DNA from: Tribonema minus
Lineage: Eukaryota > Sar > Xanthophyceae > Tribonematales > Tribonemataceae
Assembly: GCA_017506865.1 (NCBI GenBank)
Contig: JAFCMP010000069.1
Coordinates: 1 to 64,000 of the forward strand
Length of the DNA stretch: 64,000 bases
Reading direction: 5' to 3'
Below the pieces are notes generated by a model. It had not been told where the DNA came from. It saw nothing but the letters and a program-made list of their open reading frames with translations, and made no database searches. How positions within the stretch are numbered: position 1 is the stretch's first letter; each line of letters opens with the position of its first letter. Shown here piece by piece: positions 11,401-20,828 of the stretch. Made by a program: the position numbers and the translations under genes.

Positions 11401-14400
11401 GCCTGTAGGTGATGCCGCGCTTTTCCAGCTAGCTGCCACGACAATTGCCATGTCCCTGCGTCAACAAGATGCTTGCTCATGGCAGCATGCACATAGGCTG
11501 GGTGCCCTACCGGTACCCCGACCGACGTAAAGCCCTGACTGGATTCTGGCATGGTGGCGTCCACAAACGGTATGTCAAGGGCGCGCAGGCGTGCTCTGGC
11601 CGCTTCATCAAACACTGTGCCGCGCATGGCGATGGCCAGCGACTTGTCTGGTCGAACGCGTAGGCCCCTTGCCGCAAGCCGACGGATCACCTCTGCCACC
11701 CCAGCGGCCGCTGCATCGTCGAAGTAGGCAGCTTGCAGCACGTTGAGGTCATCCAGGAAAGCGCAGTGCGGGGCTGGCGGTTCCGCTGTGCTGTGGCCGT
11801 AGGCCGGCATACTGCCGGGCGTCGCATTCACTCCATCAGGGTAGAAGAGTAGGAAGGCCGCTGCCACTGCAAAGTACAGCGGCCCTAGAGGGTCCCCTTG
11901 CTGGCACCCTAGGTGGGAGCAGATAATGCGAGCTTCACCGTTCACCTCCACTCGCATCTCTGGGGCAGTGTCACCACAGTATACGGACTCAAAGTGCGGG
12001 AGCAGCTCCGGACAGAAGAGCATAAGACCCCGCACAATGGCGGCGCGATCCACACTGTTAAATGCGTTCTCACAGTCCAGCTGGGTTGTGGTGCCATACA
12101 GCTCGTGCCACACGCGCGTGCGCGCTGCCACATGCTCGACGCCAGACCGGTATCCTACGCCAAACTGCGACATGGAGGCCAGCAGCCCCGATATTTTGCC
12201 CTTGACACTCCGTGCCGCTGTGGACCCGAGGAGTCTGCGCCACACACTGGAGCAGGCGATCGGACGCCGCTTCTGTCCTATGCCTGAGAGGGCCGCGGCG
12301 CGGAGAAGCCGTTGCGATTGCTCCGGCAGCAGTTCGGGCTCAACACATGTGCGTGTATTGCTCTAAATGTTGATGTGTCATCTTTTTCCGACCAACTCCT
12401 GCAACGCCTCAGCGCATTTGCTCCTGTTGACAATGCTGAGGCGGAACTCATCAATGACTGCCTGTTTTGTTGTGAGCGACAGTGCACAGCCGCCTGCCTT
12501 GTCAACCGACCTACCATGCGCTGCTCGCCTCGACATTGCCTCTGAGCTTCACTCCGCGCTGGATGTCTGCAGCGACAACTGAAACGAAGGCCGTGCCGCC
12601 ACCACTGCTCGCCAGCCTTCCGCAGCTTAGGTTGCTGCACACCTACTGTATGTTGCTTGCTTGACAGACCTCTGAGCTCCGCTCCGCACAGGGCAGCACA
12701 ACGATCGTCATGCGGCCCTCACTGCTTGCCTGCCTTCCGCACTGCAGTGCTCCGTAGCCTACAGGGTCTCTGCATACCTACCGTATGCTGCTTGACTCAA
12801 CAGGGCGCATGTTCAGTACGCCGCAGCGATGGCTGCGCAGCCCTTGCTTGCTGACTGCGTGGCTTTCGCGCTGCAGTACTCGCAGCCTCCATGGTTACTT
12901 TGACTACCTACCAAATGCTGCTTAACGCATCAAGGACTATAACATTCCTGGTGACTGCATGCCTTCCTGGTACGGCAGCGCACCACAGTTGAAGTTGTAT
13001 TCGTTTCACACGTTTGCTGACATTTGTCATCAATTCACAAGGCCTTCGAGGTTCACTCGGTGCGGCCAAGCCCTTCCGGCTCCCACTGTCTGCCTGCAAT
13101 CCCTCAGCTGCTGTGCATAACAGTCCCGGTGGTTGACTGCATACCTACGGTATGCTGCTTAACGCACCAGGGCCTCCGAGGTTCACTCAGCTCGGGACGT
13201 CGCAGCATTGGCCGCGCAGCCCTTCCCTATCGTCAAGACCATTGCCGGCTACAAGAAGTCCTACATCTCACACGACGCGGGTGCGGGTGGCATCTGGTAC
13301 ATGAATTCATGAATGAATAAATGAAACAGTAACAGTGAAGTGCATGTCTGCAAACAGGCGTACGTCTCGCACGACGCGGGCGCAGGGCTGGTGGAGGGCA
13401 TCCTGAAGTCCCATCAGGGACATGAATTCATCAGTGAATGGTTGAGTAGTAAATTTGGGCCTGCAGGATGCGTGCACGAAGTTTGTGTGAGGCATCATTG
13501 ACACTTGAGCAGGTGCGCTACATGCATGCACGAATTCATGAATGTGTGTATTTGAGCTCGGAGGTTGCACGGCTGGTGTGGGGCAGGGTGCAGGGTCCTC
13601 TGCGTGAATTCAAGCATCGCCTGATTCATGAACTAGCACATTCATGAATGAGCTAATTTATGAATGAGCGGGCTTGCCCTTGAATGACATACGCACACCA
13701 CAGGTGGCGGGCGCTGTAAAGGTCGGTGTGAGAGAATGCGTGCATGACTTCGCAGCATTGAGGGGCTGCTGCTTGTGTGTGAATAATGTTGAACCACGTC
13801 CATAGCTGTCTGCGTGGCCTGTGTTGTGCTCTGCCACAGTTTGCGTGTTGTGCAGGCCTGTATCACGCCCCATTGGCCATCATGCTTGCACTTGCACAGT
13901 AGTGGACTGTCAACCCAATCCCTTGTCCCTTGAACAAAGAAATATGAAATCGCAACATACCCGTCTTACATGGATACCTACGGTATGGTGCGCCTCTGTG
14001 TTGCAGGCTTGGCGTACGCCTTGTTGGCCAACATGCCGGCACAATACGGGCTAGACACATCGCTCATGCCACCCTTCATCTACATGCTCATTGGGACTTG
14101 CTCCCAGATTAGCTTCGGCGTCACTGCCATCGAGGCGCTCTTTGTAAGTTGAAGTTTTGTTTAACATGAAATACAGTACTTCGTGCTCTTGTGAGTGACC
14201 AACTGCCCGCATACGTTCGTACTGCTGCTTTCAAGCGCCAAAAGCAACTGAGCGGATGGAATATATCGTGGTCAGCGTTTTGTGCCTCAGGTGCTGCAAG
14301 CGCATTTGCGCATCACGAGAGTCGCTTGAAGTTGTGCGCCGCCACGGACGACTCTCTCTTCCTGCAGAGAGCTAGACTAGCGACACCTTCCATCCATTGA

Positions 14401-14620
14401 CTCTAATCATCGCAGCCCAACGAACTCTCCCATGCAGGTACAAGCGCGACATGGGAACGTCAAAGGGCGATGCCGACTCCGAGAGCTACAACCAGACCAT
14501 CCACGCCGCCACGCTCCGGTTTGCCATCCTGGAACCGTTGCGCCGCCGCCTGGTCGACAGGGACAACGATGGCGTGCTGATGGAGATCATGACTGCGCAC
14601 CTTAGGCTCAAGCACAATCA
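8404..14620 (+). CDS. SLC26/SulP-type anion transporter, N-terminal exons (incomplete)
   Basis: Exons deduced from splice sites and phase. Exon 1 is 8404?-8525, ending QFAGPRFIS. Exon 2 is 9236-9322 (MTVKEAIANDWATVKTYFKK) and joins in phase. Exon 3 starts at 13171 after a CACCAG acceptor, again in phase, and encodes FPIVKTIAGYKKSYISHDAG. A partly duplicated exon at about 13355-13417 encodes AGLVEGILKSHQ. Exon 5 is 14008-14143 (GLAYALLANMPAQYGL, then PPFIYMLIGT and QISFGVTAIEALF), with donor GTAAGT. The run 'P.....Y....D..AGL......GLAYALLA..P..YGL......P..IY...GT..QIS.G' is the SulP signature covering the first transmembrane segments; these proteins carry sulfate and other anions. An exon-like block at 14437-14620 (ADSESYNQTIHAATLRFAI) may continue it, but phase demands a missing exon. 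No STAS domain was found, and the donor after SHQ is not GT, so the gene may be damaged. Confidence 0.6.
8499..8910 (+). repeat. Five-copy tandem array of the exon 1 / intron 1 junction of the transporter
   Basis: The end of exon 1 plus its donor (TTGCGGGGCCGCGCTTCATC then AGCAG|GTGCG, real junction at 8525/8526) recurs with decay downstream, with pseudo-junctions near 8599, 8677, 8805 and 8879. Each copy ends with a variant of GGTGGAGGGTATGTATG or TTGGTATGTATG. Spacing is about 74-78 bases, with one interval of about 128. Some copies keep AG|GTGCG and so remain potential donors; others have AGATGCG. Confidence 0.85.
9447..10002 (-). pseudogene. Element 2 endonuclease domain, frameshifted
   Basis: Two adjacent minus frames (10002-9661 and 9722-9447) form the C-terminal restriction-like endonuclease. 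Key elements are VPGYRADTVID and IVLDTSVRAP, resembling the RPD...DV pattern of R2 endonucleases, followed by AFVPFVQESYGRLGKQTS and a Leu/Ala/Arg-rich helix to the stop. The first frame ends at a TAA created by an extra T (GTTTAAGG here, GTTAAGG in the copy at 39.6 kb), which keeps one frame across this point. This copy is therefore inactivated by a single-base insertion next to a T-run. Domain order and context agree with element 1. Confidence 0.8.
9999..12245 (-). CDS. Element 2 reverse transcriptase frame
   Basis: A 748-codon open frame, with same-frame coding extending upstream to about 12360 (LLRAAALSGIGQKRRPIACS, matching LSAVGEKARPIACG of element 1). Reverse-transcriptase motifs are visible: motif A TTQLDCENAFNSV, motif B GCQQGDPLGPLYFAVA and catalytic AFLDDLNVL, with a Phe in place of the usual Tyr before the LDD. 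A Gly/Ala/Pro-rich and basic linker follows. The frame ends at 9999 in sequence that no longer looks coherent; the endonuclease continues in a different frame, so a frameshift or disruption near 10.0-10.1 kb separates the domains. Confidence 0.85.
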   Translation of the reverse strand: MWRRLLGSTAARSVKGKISGLLASMSQFGVGYRSGVEHVAARTRVWHELYGTTTQLDCENAFNSVDRAAIVRGLMLFCPELLPHFESVYCGDTAPEMRVEVNGEARIICSHLGCQQGDPLGPLYFAVAAAFLLFYPDGVNATPGSMPAYGHSTAEPPAPHCAFLDDLNVLQAAYFDDAAAAGVAEVIRRLAARGLRVRPDKSLAIAMRGTVFDEAARARLRALDIPFVDATMPESSQGFTSVGVPVGHPAYVHAAMSKHLVDAGTWQLSWQLAGKARHHLQAAQFILRRSLTKRMGFLARVVDTALSETWLHAFDGFCAWTLEGMLHLHGCATAAVMKSHLLAACTAGDNEVASSGSVLVLPRLGPPELTDIAVPLRASRLPERRGGLGMPLLGLLAPAAYTAQACTTLRPAIIHATVAAGALRLGTDEHGAVTWFAQHSCAIREDQGLPPIIEAVRRSTRALTADGGEKSRTAVAEQLPASLLRWAADTTAAASTLPTAVQAIYAATAVTETGTTEPAPHTHGIVPGAEAAAAAATVPGPQAAAAAASSTPAKTQTSAEESSCSGGQEDDDDDWEAYADEICRKVVPRRRRGHFTHGLQAGLSNVLRRQYEDCLVEDLEAASAGAVGKPTQATLIGDSRDTSRRRQQASARVLAQLRSQRASGAMAWMSVPPAANDRPGAAPMSSMAAATMILVAIFIDGWGIQGEVCPWRCSDVSPPPRMRSAAPASTYGGTTRHTLPKSGAYSAS
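12539..13170 (+). repeat. Array of intron-exon 3 acceptor junctions of the transporter
   Basis: Four or five diverged units of about 110-135 bases precede the real exon 3 start at 13171. Each holds a variant of CTACCGTATGCTGCTTAACG, an AG acceptor, then the first exon bases (CCTCCGAGGTTCACTCAGC at the real exon). Intron marks lie near 12643, 12779, 12907 and 13144; exon-start echoes lie near 12540, 12667, 12801, 13041 and the true one at 13171. Several copies also repeat the later exon stretch GCGCAGCCCTTCC (near 12836 and 13068). The array is thus built from the junction of the exon it precedes, and it separates element 2 from exon 3. Confidence 0.75.
13235..13665 (+). repeat. Partial exon duplication and GAATTCATGAATG repeats in the transporter
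   Basis: The exon 3 segment encoding SYISHDAGAG (near 13257) is followed about 120 bases later by a second version encoding AYVSHDAGAGLVEGILKSHQ (near 13355), each followed by ACATGAATTCAT. The first copy lacks about 20 bases present in the second; the second has GGGACATG where the first has TGGTACATG. A third, more decayed copy lies near 13560-13610 (GCTGGTGTGGGGCAGGGTGC then GTGAATTC). ATTCATGAATG words recur at about 13305, 13528, 13640 and 13660. Confidence 0.7.
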
Positions 14621-14699
14621 GGTATGGTGCTTCGCGGGACTCCGCTATTTAAATACATGGCGCCGCAGTGCATCTCGCTAGTGCATTCACGCTGCAGTC

Positions 14700-16164
14700 C
14701 ATAGCGTACATTCATGCGTACCCAATGTATTCATGCATCCTTGATGTGTGCCTTCTCATGCATTCTGCTGAGCAGCAGTGAGTCGCACGTGCGCTAGCAC
14801 CGGTAGAGGTGATGTTGAGCATGGGCAGACGAGATGTGGCGCTGGCACAGGTCATGAGCGCATGCCTTGATCTCGACCCCTGCGACGCGGCACACGCTGC
14901 GCGACTGCAGCATCGCTGCCCTGCTGCGCAAACCCCACACCACACCTTGACGCCGCACCTGCCGCCCGCCCCTCGTCCACAACCGCCGCCACGCGCACAG
15001 AGCCTGAGCGCTGCCGCCGACAGCGGCGCCCCCCGCTGCTGCCGTGCGCGCCTAAGGGCTGCTGCGCATGCTTGGCGCGGCGGGCGCCCTAGGCGGCGAG
15101 CGACCCGCAGTCGCTCGCGGCGACGCGCGCGGCGTCGGGCGCGCTGCCACCGCTGAGACTCCGTGAGTGTGCGGCGCCGCCGCTCGCGGGCCGCGCGACG
15201 ACGGTCGTCGCGCTGCGCATCGTGGACGATGAGGCGCAGGTAGCGTTGGACGCGGCGCGGCCGGCGGCGGCGGCGGCCGCAGCGGCGGCGGTGGCGGCGG
15301 TGGCGGGCGCCAGCGCTCAGTTAGAGCTGTGTGTGCTGCCGCTGCAGTGCCTGTCGCCGTTGATGCGACGGTGCTGCCGCCCAAGCTTGTGCGCTCTGCG
15401 CTGGGCGTGCTGCGCATGTGGTGCCTGTAACAGCGCCCGGCTGCTGCGCCAGCTGCCGCCGCCGGCAGTGCGGCTGCCGATGGAGGCAATGCCGCCGCCG
15501 CGGCAGCGACGCCAGAGATGCCGGCGGCAGCAACGACAGCAACGGAGCATCTTGCGCCAGCACTGGCGCTGCAGATGGTGCCGGCGGTGGCGCTCTGAGC
15601 TGCGTGCACCTCGCGCTCGCGCGCGCCGCTCGCACCCTGCCGCAGCACGCACCCGTCACCAGAGAGTTCCTGAGCGCCGATGGCGCTGCCGCTGCGCTCT
15701 TTGTCAAGGCAGCAAAGCCGGCCGATGCCGCCGGGGTGGACAACACAGGAGCTCTAAAGACGCGCCTCCAGGTTCTGACAGCAACATGCGGTGCTCGAGG
15801 CGCGGCAGAGCGCCGCGCACGCGCGGAATCGCTGCGCGTGCCGCCGCTGCGGCTCTGTTGCCGCTGCAGCATGCTGCGGGACGGCGCCGCCGCATGGCCG
15901 CGAGCCGGTGCCACAGACGCAGCGGCAGGCGCGGCAGACGGCGGCGCTGGTGCTGCTGCCAAAGCGGGCGACGGTATACAGTCTATCACTGTTTCGCTGT
16001 GTCACCGTGCTGAATCACGCGGCTCAGAAGCCACTGACAGACTGCGTGTCCAGATGTCCCAGTGGCTTCACACTCATTGGATCGATCCACGCAGTCTGAG
16101 GCTGGCAATTTTTACGGTCCAGCCGATGGCATATGTACGCTGCAACACTGATGATACTTTGTAG
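14700..16164 (+). other. GC-rich coding-like region of unknown identity
   Basis: Extremely GC-rich, Ala-rich frames on the plus strand between about 14850 and 15980. Coherent pieces occur in different frames: VVALRIVDDEAQVALDAARP (about 15200-15260), AVPVAVDATVLPPKLVRSAL (about 15340) and THPSPESS or APVTREFLSADGAAAALFVK (about 15640-15710). The last resembles helical-repeat (ARM-like) proteins, but this is weak. The pieces could be exons of an unrecognised gene, a continuation of the transporter locus, or decayed coding DNA with frameshifts. No catalytic motif, clear start or clean exon chain could be assembled. The longest single frame is 15418-16164. Confidence 0.3.
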
Positions 16165-17460
16165 TGCAGTAACTGCCAGCAATACGCTTCAAGTTGGCTT
16201 ATCTGCATTGATGCCATTTTCTTTGGCATTGGCACTTCAAGTTGTCTCGATTGTCTCAGGCATGTCAATATTCCACACGCTGCAGCCTAGCTCTCAGGAG
16301 GTGAGAAGCCCAGATGATTATACATACTTCGAAGTAGTATTATAAGTATACTAGAAGTAGTGTACTTGAAAGCATAATGAACGCTCGCTTAGATGAAGCG
16401 CAGATGATGTACCGCTGCTGAATTTTTGCTTTTACCAAAAAAAAGGAGCCCCCCATTTTTCTGCGTGGGTTCGATGAGGCGGCGAAGGGGCTTAAGGGGC
16501 TCAGACCGATGGTCTAGGCCTCTGCAATGCCCGCATCATCAACAACATATATGTAGATTGATTTGACTCGCTCAAGGCACAAAAATCTCACATTATCAAG
16601 AATGCGCTTTGAAGGCTGAAGAGATTATCGCATGCATTCACTTTTTCTTTGCAATTGAAGCTCTGACATTTGTGTGGCAGACAAGCACAAGAATCGATGC
16701 ACGCATTCACGTTGACATAGTGTATCACGTCATATTTGCATCATCGTGCGTTTATCACGTTGCGTTTAAATTGTCACGGCGTTGTGTGGTGTGGACTATC
16801 TGAGCAAAGCGCTGCTGCGTCAACAGAGGCTTACTATATGCCAAGCGTATGCACAAAGGCTGTGCAAAGTCCACACGTACAGTCACACCAGATCATTGAT
16901 GCGGCAGTGCTTCGCCCTCTTACAGTACCAATATGACACCAATGTTTGAACTCAGCCTCCAACAAGTGCCAGCATAGCAAGCTTACACCCTCAGTCGTGT
17001 CGCATACTTGATCACGACACCATCCCTGGTGCCACTTCAAAGTTCCCAACCTCAACAGCATGGCCTCCAGCCCCCCTGCCCCCGCTTCACACCCCTCAGC
17101 AGCGCCTCGCGGCACGCAGCATGTGCCCAGCGAGAACAGCGCATGTTGCTGGGGCGTCGACCCCCCTTGCGGAGCAGCGCTGCTGCCGCCCACTTGCTGA
17201 GCACTGCCCGTGACAGGCCACACCGCCCCTGTTGCCAGCAGCAGCAGCTGCAGCAGCACGGCAGCGCTCGGCAAGCGCGCCGCTTGCGCGCAAGATTGCC
17301 GAGCATGGTAGCGTGGCACGCGCATTGAGCGCTACCACAAGCCCAGGGGGGGCGCTGCTGAGGCAAGCAGGCAACTGAACAGTGACTGCGGGCCAGCAAG
17401 GAAGCGCGCACACATTATCAATCTTGCCTTAGCGGGTCGGCAGTGCGCAGCAACTTCATC
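16165..17460. other. No gene recognised; one minus ORF with a signal-like stretch
   Basis: Non-coding in appearance. The minus frame 17325-16834 (163 codons) has a hydrophobic stretch (AAVLLQLLLLATGAVWPV) after a short basic N-terminus and several cysteines further on, which could be a secreted protein. No family is recognised and the opposite strand is equally open, so I do not call it a gene. A short A-run lies near 16437. Confidence 0.3.
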
Positions 17461-17857
17461 TGGTGCTTTGCGATCGCGGCCTTCCAGGGCTGGAGAAACA
17501 GCTAGCTGGTGCAGCTCGGCAAACAGCAAAGGCGGTGCCAAGCGCCCGCATACAAAGGAGCAGAGCAAATTGTGCAACTGGCAACAGAGCAGGCGACGTT
17601 ACCACTGCAAGAAGTGCCGCGGTCCAGCAAGCATGGCACTCAGCATTACTTCTGTGAGTAATGTGGTGAAAAAGGAATCTGCCAGCACGGAAAGGAACGC
17701 AAGACGTGCAGGGCTTGTGATGGTGAGGCGTTTTGCGAGCATGATAAGCGACGCGCACAGCAGTTGCAAGGAGTGCGGCCCATACAAGCGCGGCATGCGC
17801 CGCGACCAATGCAGGGATAGTGGTGGCACGAGCTTGTGCGATCACGTGCGCTGAGCG
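17460..17857 (+). pseudogene. Decayed relative of the CxHG-repeat protein at 20 kb
   Basis: From about 17630 the plus strand encodes, with an in-frame stop and later frameshift, KHGTQHYFCE, then CGEKGICQHGKERKTC and ACDGEAFCEHDKRR. These match segment for segment the better-kept HGRQHYYC, CGGKGICEHGIERKTC and CGGSVFCEHGNRR at 20.5 kb. A tail in another frame reads GGTSLCDH. The TGA in HYFCE*CG and the loss of frame after DKRR mark it as a pseudogene. It lies about 2.9 kb from its relative in the same orientation, which suggests a local duplication. Confidence 0.65.
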
Positions 17858-18685
17858 TGTTTTTGGACACGAGGGGTACACGCAACTTGATTGAATGTTC
17901 TAAAATGCAAAACAAACACAGGGCCTGATCTTTTGAAGAGCAGGATCTGCAGCAGTGAATCTCTTGAAGTTCACTCCTGCTGAGCTATGAGTGCATGGAA
18001 ATAACAATCAATACTTAGAAGTAGGTGACACAGCACAAGGTTGCTTTACGCTCAAGCTGAGAGCGCAGGCGCGAGTACTGAGTAGCGCGCCCGCCGCCGC
18101 GCGAGGAACGCGCCCGCCGCCACTAAATTTGCAAATGAGCGCAGGCGTGAGTAACGTGCCCGCCGCCGAAAGAGCGCAGGCCAGGCACTGCAGGCGCAAG
18201 TGATGCAGCCGCCATAAATCATGATTGATGCTGTGTGTTGCGATGCCGCTGCTGCAACTTTAGCATAGGGGACGCGCGATGCTATGTACCACACCTTATT
18301 ATCAGGTTATAGGTGCACAGACATACAACCTTTTATTTTCGAATAAACCTTATTTTGAGATCTGTAATTACCCCACAGCATCACAGATTTAGATTTGGTG
18401 TGCTGCAGATCTGTTGCAAAAGACATTGTTGCACGGGGAGCCATAGCATTTGGCCATGTTAGTTAGAAGTGATTAACATTGCGCATTGAGACACTTTGTC
18501 ACAAGATTTTCGCATGAATCTGCAGTGCAAAAAGTTACGACGCTGTTGCGTGAGCTTTTGTCCGATCAAAGCTGTTGCGAACTCGCGTACTCCTCTGTAC
18601 AGTACAGTCCTCCCGCGGATGTACAGTTCATTCTCTAAAAAAAACTGGCGTTGGACAATTTATTTATAAATAAATAAATGCAGTA
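17858..18685. other. Intergenic; probable promoter side of the small ORF at 18.7 kb
   Basis: No coding signal. A short direct repeat, GCGCCCGCCGCCGCG with near copies, lies at 18085-18170. Close to its right end, TTTATTTATAAATAAATAAA (18658-18677) could act as a TATA-type core element for the ORF that follows, but this rests only on AT-richness and position. Confidence 0.35.
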
Positions 18686-18739
18686 GTGCACTCAGTGCAC
18701 TCAGTACAGTTTTGCCTGGTGGTGGCAAGAGGTAGAGAG

Positions 18740-19075
18740 ATGGTGGGATCACGTAAGGCACGTCAAACCCAGCAGCGTTCGCCACCAATGTCCCTCAAGC
18801 AGTTTTCGGACATCATGGATCCGCCGGCGCCGGAGGACGACCGCCAACAGCGTATAGCGAGGCGTGAGCATGATGCCGCCACTCGAGACATGATAAGGGA
18901 GGTGGAGGAGGACAACAGGCGGCTGCGAGCTGCCCTCGAGGAGCAATGCCGAAAGACGCAAGAGCAGTGCCGGAAGACGCAAGAATTAGAGGTGCACATC
19001 GCGCAGCAGAAGGTCACGGACGAACAGCAGGGAACGCCACGAAACCCCGAGGACGACCACAGGCAGCGAGGGTAG
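18740..19075 (+). CDS. Small coiled-coil protein (hypothetical)
   Basis: The open frame runs from 18686, but the first protein-like residues follow the ATG at 18740 (MVGSRKARQTQQRS); another candidate start is MSLKQFSDIMDPPAPEDD at 18788. The product is about 111 residues: a basic N-terminus, an acidic patch (DPPAPEDDRQQ), then a charged heptad-like helix with an internal duplication (EEQCRKTQEQCRKTQELEVH) and a polar C-terminus. It has no signal peptide or membrane segment. Codon composition is unlike the surrounding AT-rich DNA, and an AT-rich TATA-like stretch lies about 65 bases upstream. It could be a complete small gene or the last exon of a larger one. Function unknown. Confidence 0.4.
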   Translation: MVGSRKARQTQQRSPPMSLKQFSDIMDPPAPEDDRQQRIARREHDAATRDMIREVEEDNRRLRAALEEQCRKTQEQCRKTQELEVHIAQQKVTDEQQGTPRNPEDDHRQRG

Positions 19076-19940
19076 AGGTCAGCAAGCGAATGCCTTACAG
19101 CTTCCTTTTTGAGTTCCGTGTATGAGCAACAGGCCAGTCCATTCCGTTTACACGGATCGATTTCGTAATCGAAACTGTGTTTGTTTGCGTGTCCTGGCAT
19201 GTGTATTGTAGAGTACGTTGCCACATAGCCGTTTCATGATTACATCACACTGTACAGGAAAAGCAGGCAGATTCCGGCAGATCTGGTGCATGCCAACATG
19301 ACTGTAACAGTTATGTACGAGATGGTATCATGTCCTTCTTGCGGGGATTGGCTCGCCGCTGTCGCTGCCGCTTGTGCTCAGCCTTCATCCAGGCAGTGCA
19401 GGCATCACGGGGTATGTGCTTGTGTATTTACGCTAGAGCGCTGACTTCTGCGCTGCTTTGCACTCAGCTGCAGCAGCTGTTTGCGCTCCACAGCGAAACG
19501 TCGTCTGCGGTATGTCCACTCATCAGCACCGTTGATGATGTCCTGGCTGTTGTGGCCGCAGCGGCTGCTGTACACAGGGTGCAACTCAGCCAACAACCAA
19601 AAAAGAAACCGTTTTGGTTCCGTATTGCATTTTCACGGTTCCGTGTACCCGATCTTCAAACACGGTTTTGTGGGGATTTTTGTTTCGTTTTCCGCTTTGC
19701 TAGAACTGACGTTGGGAGTTGATTATGCTGCTTATACCACCATGCATACATGCATATAGGACGCACAGAAGCTTTCGTGTTTCATACAAAACGGGAAATC
19801 GGTTTCGTTTTTCATTCCGCTGCCGTTCTGTTGCGAATCTCTTGCAGACGGCCACAATCGCCAGCGCAGCGCAGCAGCGGCGTCAGCATGCCGTAGCCAC
19901 CATTCCTGCGTGCGCAGGCACAATACAGCGGCCGCCCACG
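19076..19940. other. No gene assigned; upstream region of the CxHG gene
   Basis: Plus ORF 19330-19722 (130 codons) is open but low in recognisable features (basic, Cys-containing N-terminus, then Phe/Arg-rich). The segment 19600-19830 is AT-rich with repeated GGTTCCGT and TTTTCGTTT-like words. A plausible acceptor (CTCTTGCAG) near 19850 could begin the first exon read as TATIASAAQQRRQHA in frame with the gene that follows. Confidence 0.3.
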
Positions 19941-20828
19941 ATGGTGGCGACAGAAGCAGCGCCACCACAGCTCGATGAAGCGCAGGCGGCGCACGGATAC
20001 GAACTTCAAGCCAGCTCGCAGCAGACGGCGGGCAGGCGGCGCATGGATCGCAGCAGAGGGCGCGCATGCGCATACGTCTCCAGCGACTCCAGCGAGCATG
20101 CCGAAGGCGCCAGTCATCCGTCAGACGCCGATGACGACGACGATGCACGCAATTACGCCTCGGAGTCCGACAGCAGCTTCGACGGCAGCCCAGCGAGAAA
20201 ACGCGCGCGCGGCGCCGGATCCAACGGCTCTCAGCGACGTGCGCCGACCGCACGCGGCGCATCGCGCTCGCGGCCTGCCAGCTCTGGAGGCGCAGCTGGT
20301 GCTTCAGAGGCGAGCAGCGCGGAGAGTGCCAAGCGCCCCAGCAAGAAGACGGAGCCCAACCAGAACAGGCATGGCAAGCACAAATCGTGCGACCACGGCA
20401 GGCGGCGTGACAGGTGCCTAGCATGCGGCGGTAGTGCCTTATGTGAACACTGCGTTTAACGCTACAGCTGCCCAAAGTGCCGCGGTAAATGAGTATGCGA
20501 GCACGGCAGGCAGCATTACTACTGTAAGCCGTGTGGTGGGAAAGGAATCTGCGAGCACGGGATAGAACGCAAGACGTGCAGGCCTTGTGGTGGTTCGGTG
20601 TTTTGCGAGCACGGCAATCGGCGCGGCTGCAAGTGCAAGGACTGTGGTGGGAAAGCCCAACCCAGAAGCGGCACGCGCCGCGACGCCAGTAGGGAGAGTG
20701 GTGGCACGGGCGGTGGGGTGGCCCAACACGAGAGCGGTGGGCGCCGCAACGACTGCGGGGACAGTGGTGGCACGCGCATTTGCACGCACGGCAGGCTGCG
20801 TAGTCGCTGCAACGAGTGCAACAAGTAA
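19941..20828 (+). pseudogene. CxHG-repeat (Cys/His-rich) protein gene with two in-frame stops
   Basis: From the ATG at 19941 one frame encodes an acidic/Ser-rich region (SSDSSEHAEGASHPSDADDD), a basic KRARGAG segment that may be a nuclear signal, then repeated Cys/His modules. Their pattern is about C-x-HG-x4-6-C-x2-CGG-x2-3-C-x-HG: CDHGRRRDRCLACGG, CEHGRQHYYCKPCGG, CEHGIERKTCRPCGG, CEHGNRRGCKCKDCGG and, after a degenerate stretch, CTHGRLRSRCNECNK. The spacing suggests metal binding. In my memory such C-x-HG repeats are common in algal stramenopile and haptophyte proteins of unknown function. TAA at 20457-20459 and TGA at about 20487-20489 interrupt the frame inside the modules, yet the frame is kept for another 340 bases. 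So this is a recent pseudogene, a truncated protein ending at 20459, or a case of readthrough. Confidence 0.65.

Larger units (their letters stand above)
9368..12538 (-). mobile_element. R2-like non-LTR retrotransposon (element 2), antisense in transporter intron 2
   Basis: Minus-strand element. Its 3' end is fixed near 9368 by comparison with a second copy at 39316-39933: both end in GGCCTTTATAAATACAAGTC followed by CATACG. It carries a reverse-transcriptase frame and an endonuclease frame. The 5' limit is not exact. Coherent coding runs to about 12362 and weaker similarity to about 12500, while an intronic repeat array of the host gene begins at 12539. The N-terminal half of the protein and any ORF1 are missing, so this copy is probably 5'-truncated. 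I could not find a clean target duplication: GCTGGAT occurs near both ends but is too short to trust. Confidence 0.8.

Noticed and set aside
14437..14620. Firm assignment of the ESYNQTIHAATLRFAI exon to the SulP protein
   Set aside because: The phase after exon 5 does not match, so an unseen exon is needed; kept only as a possibility.
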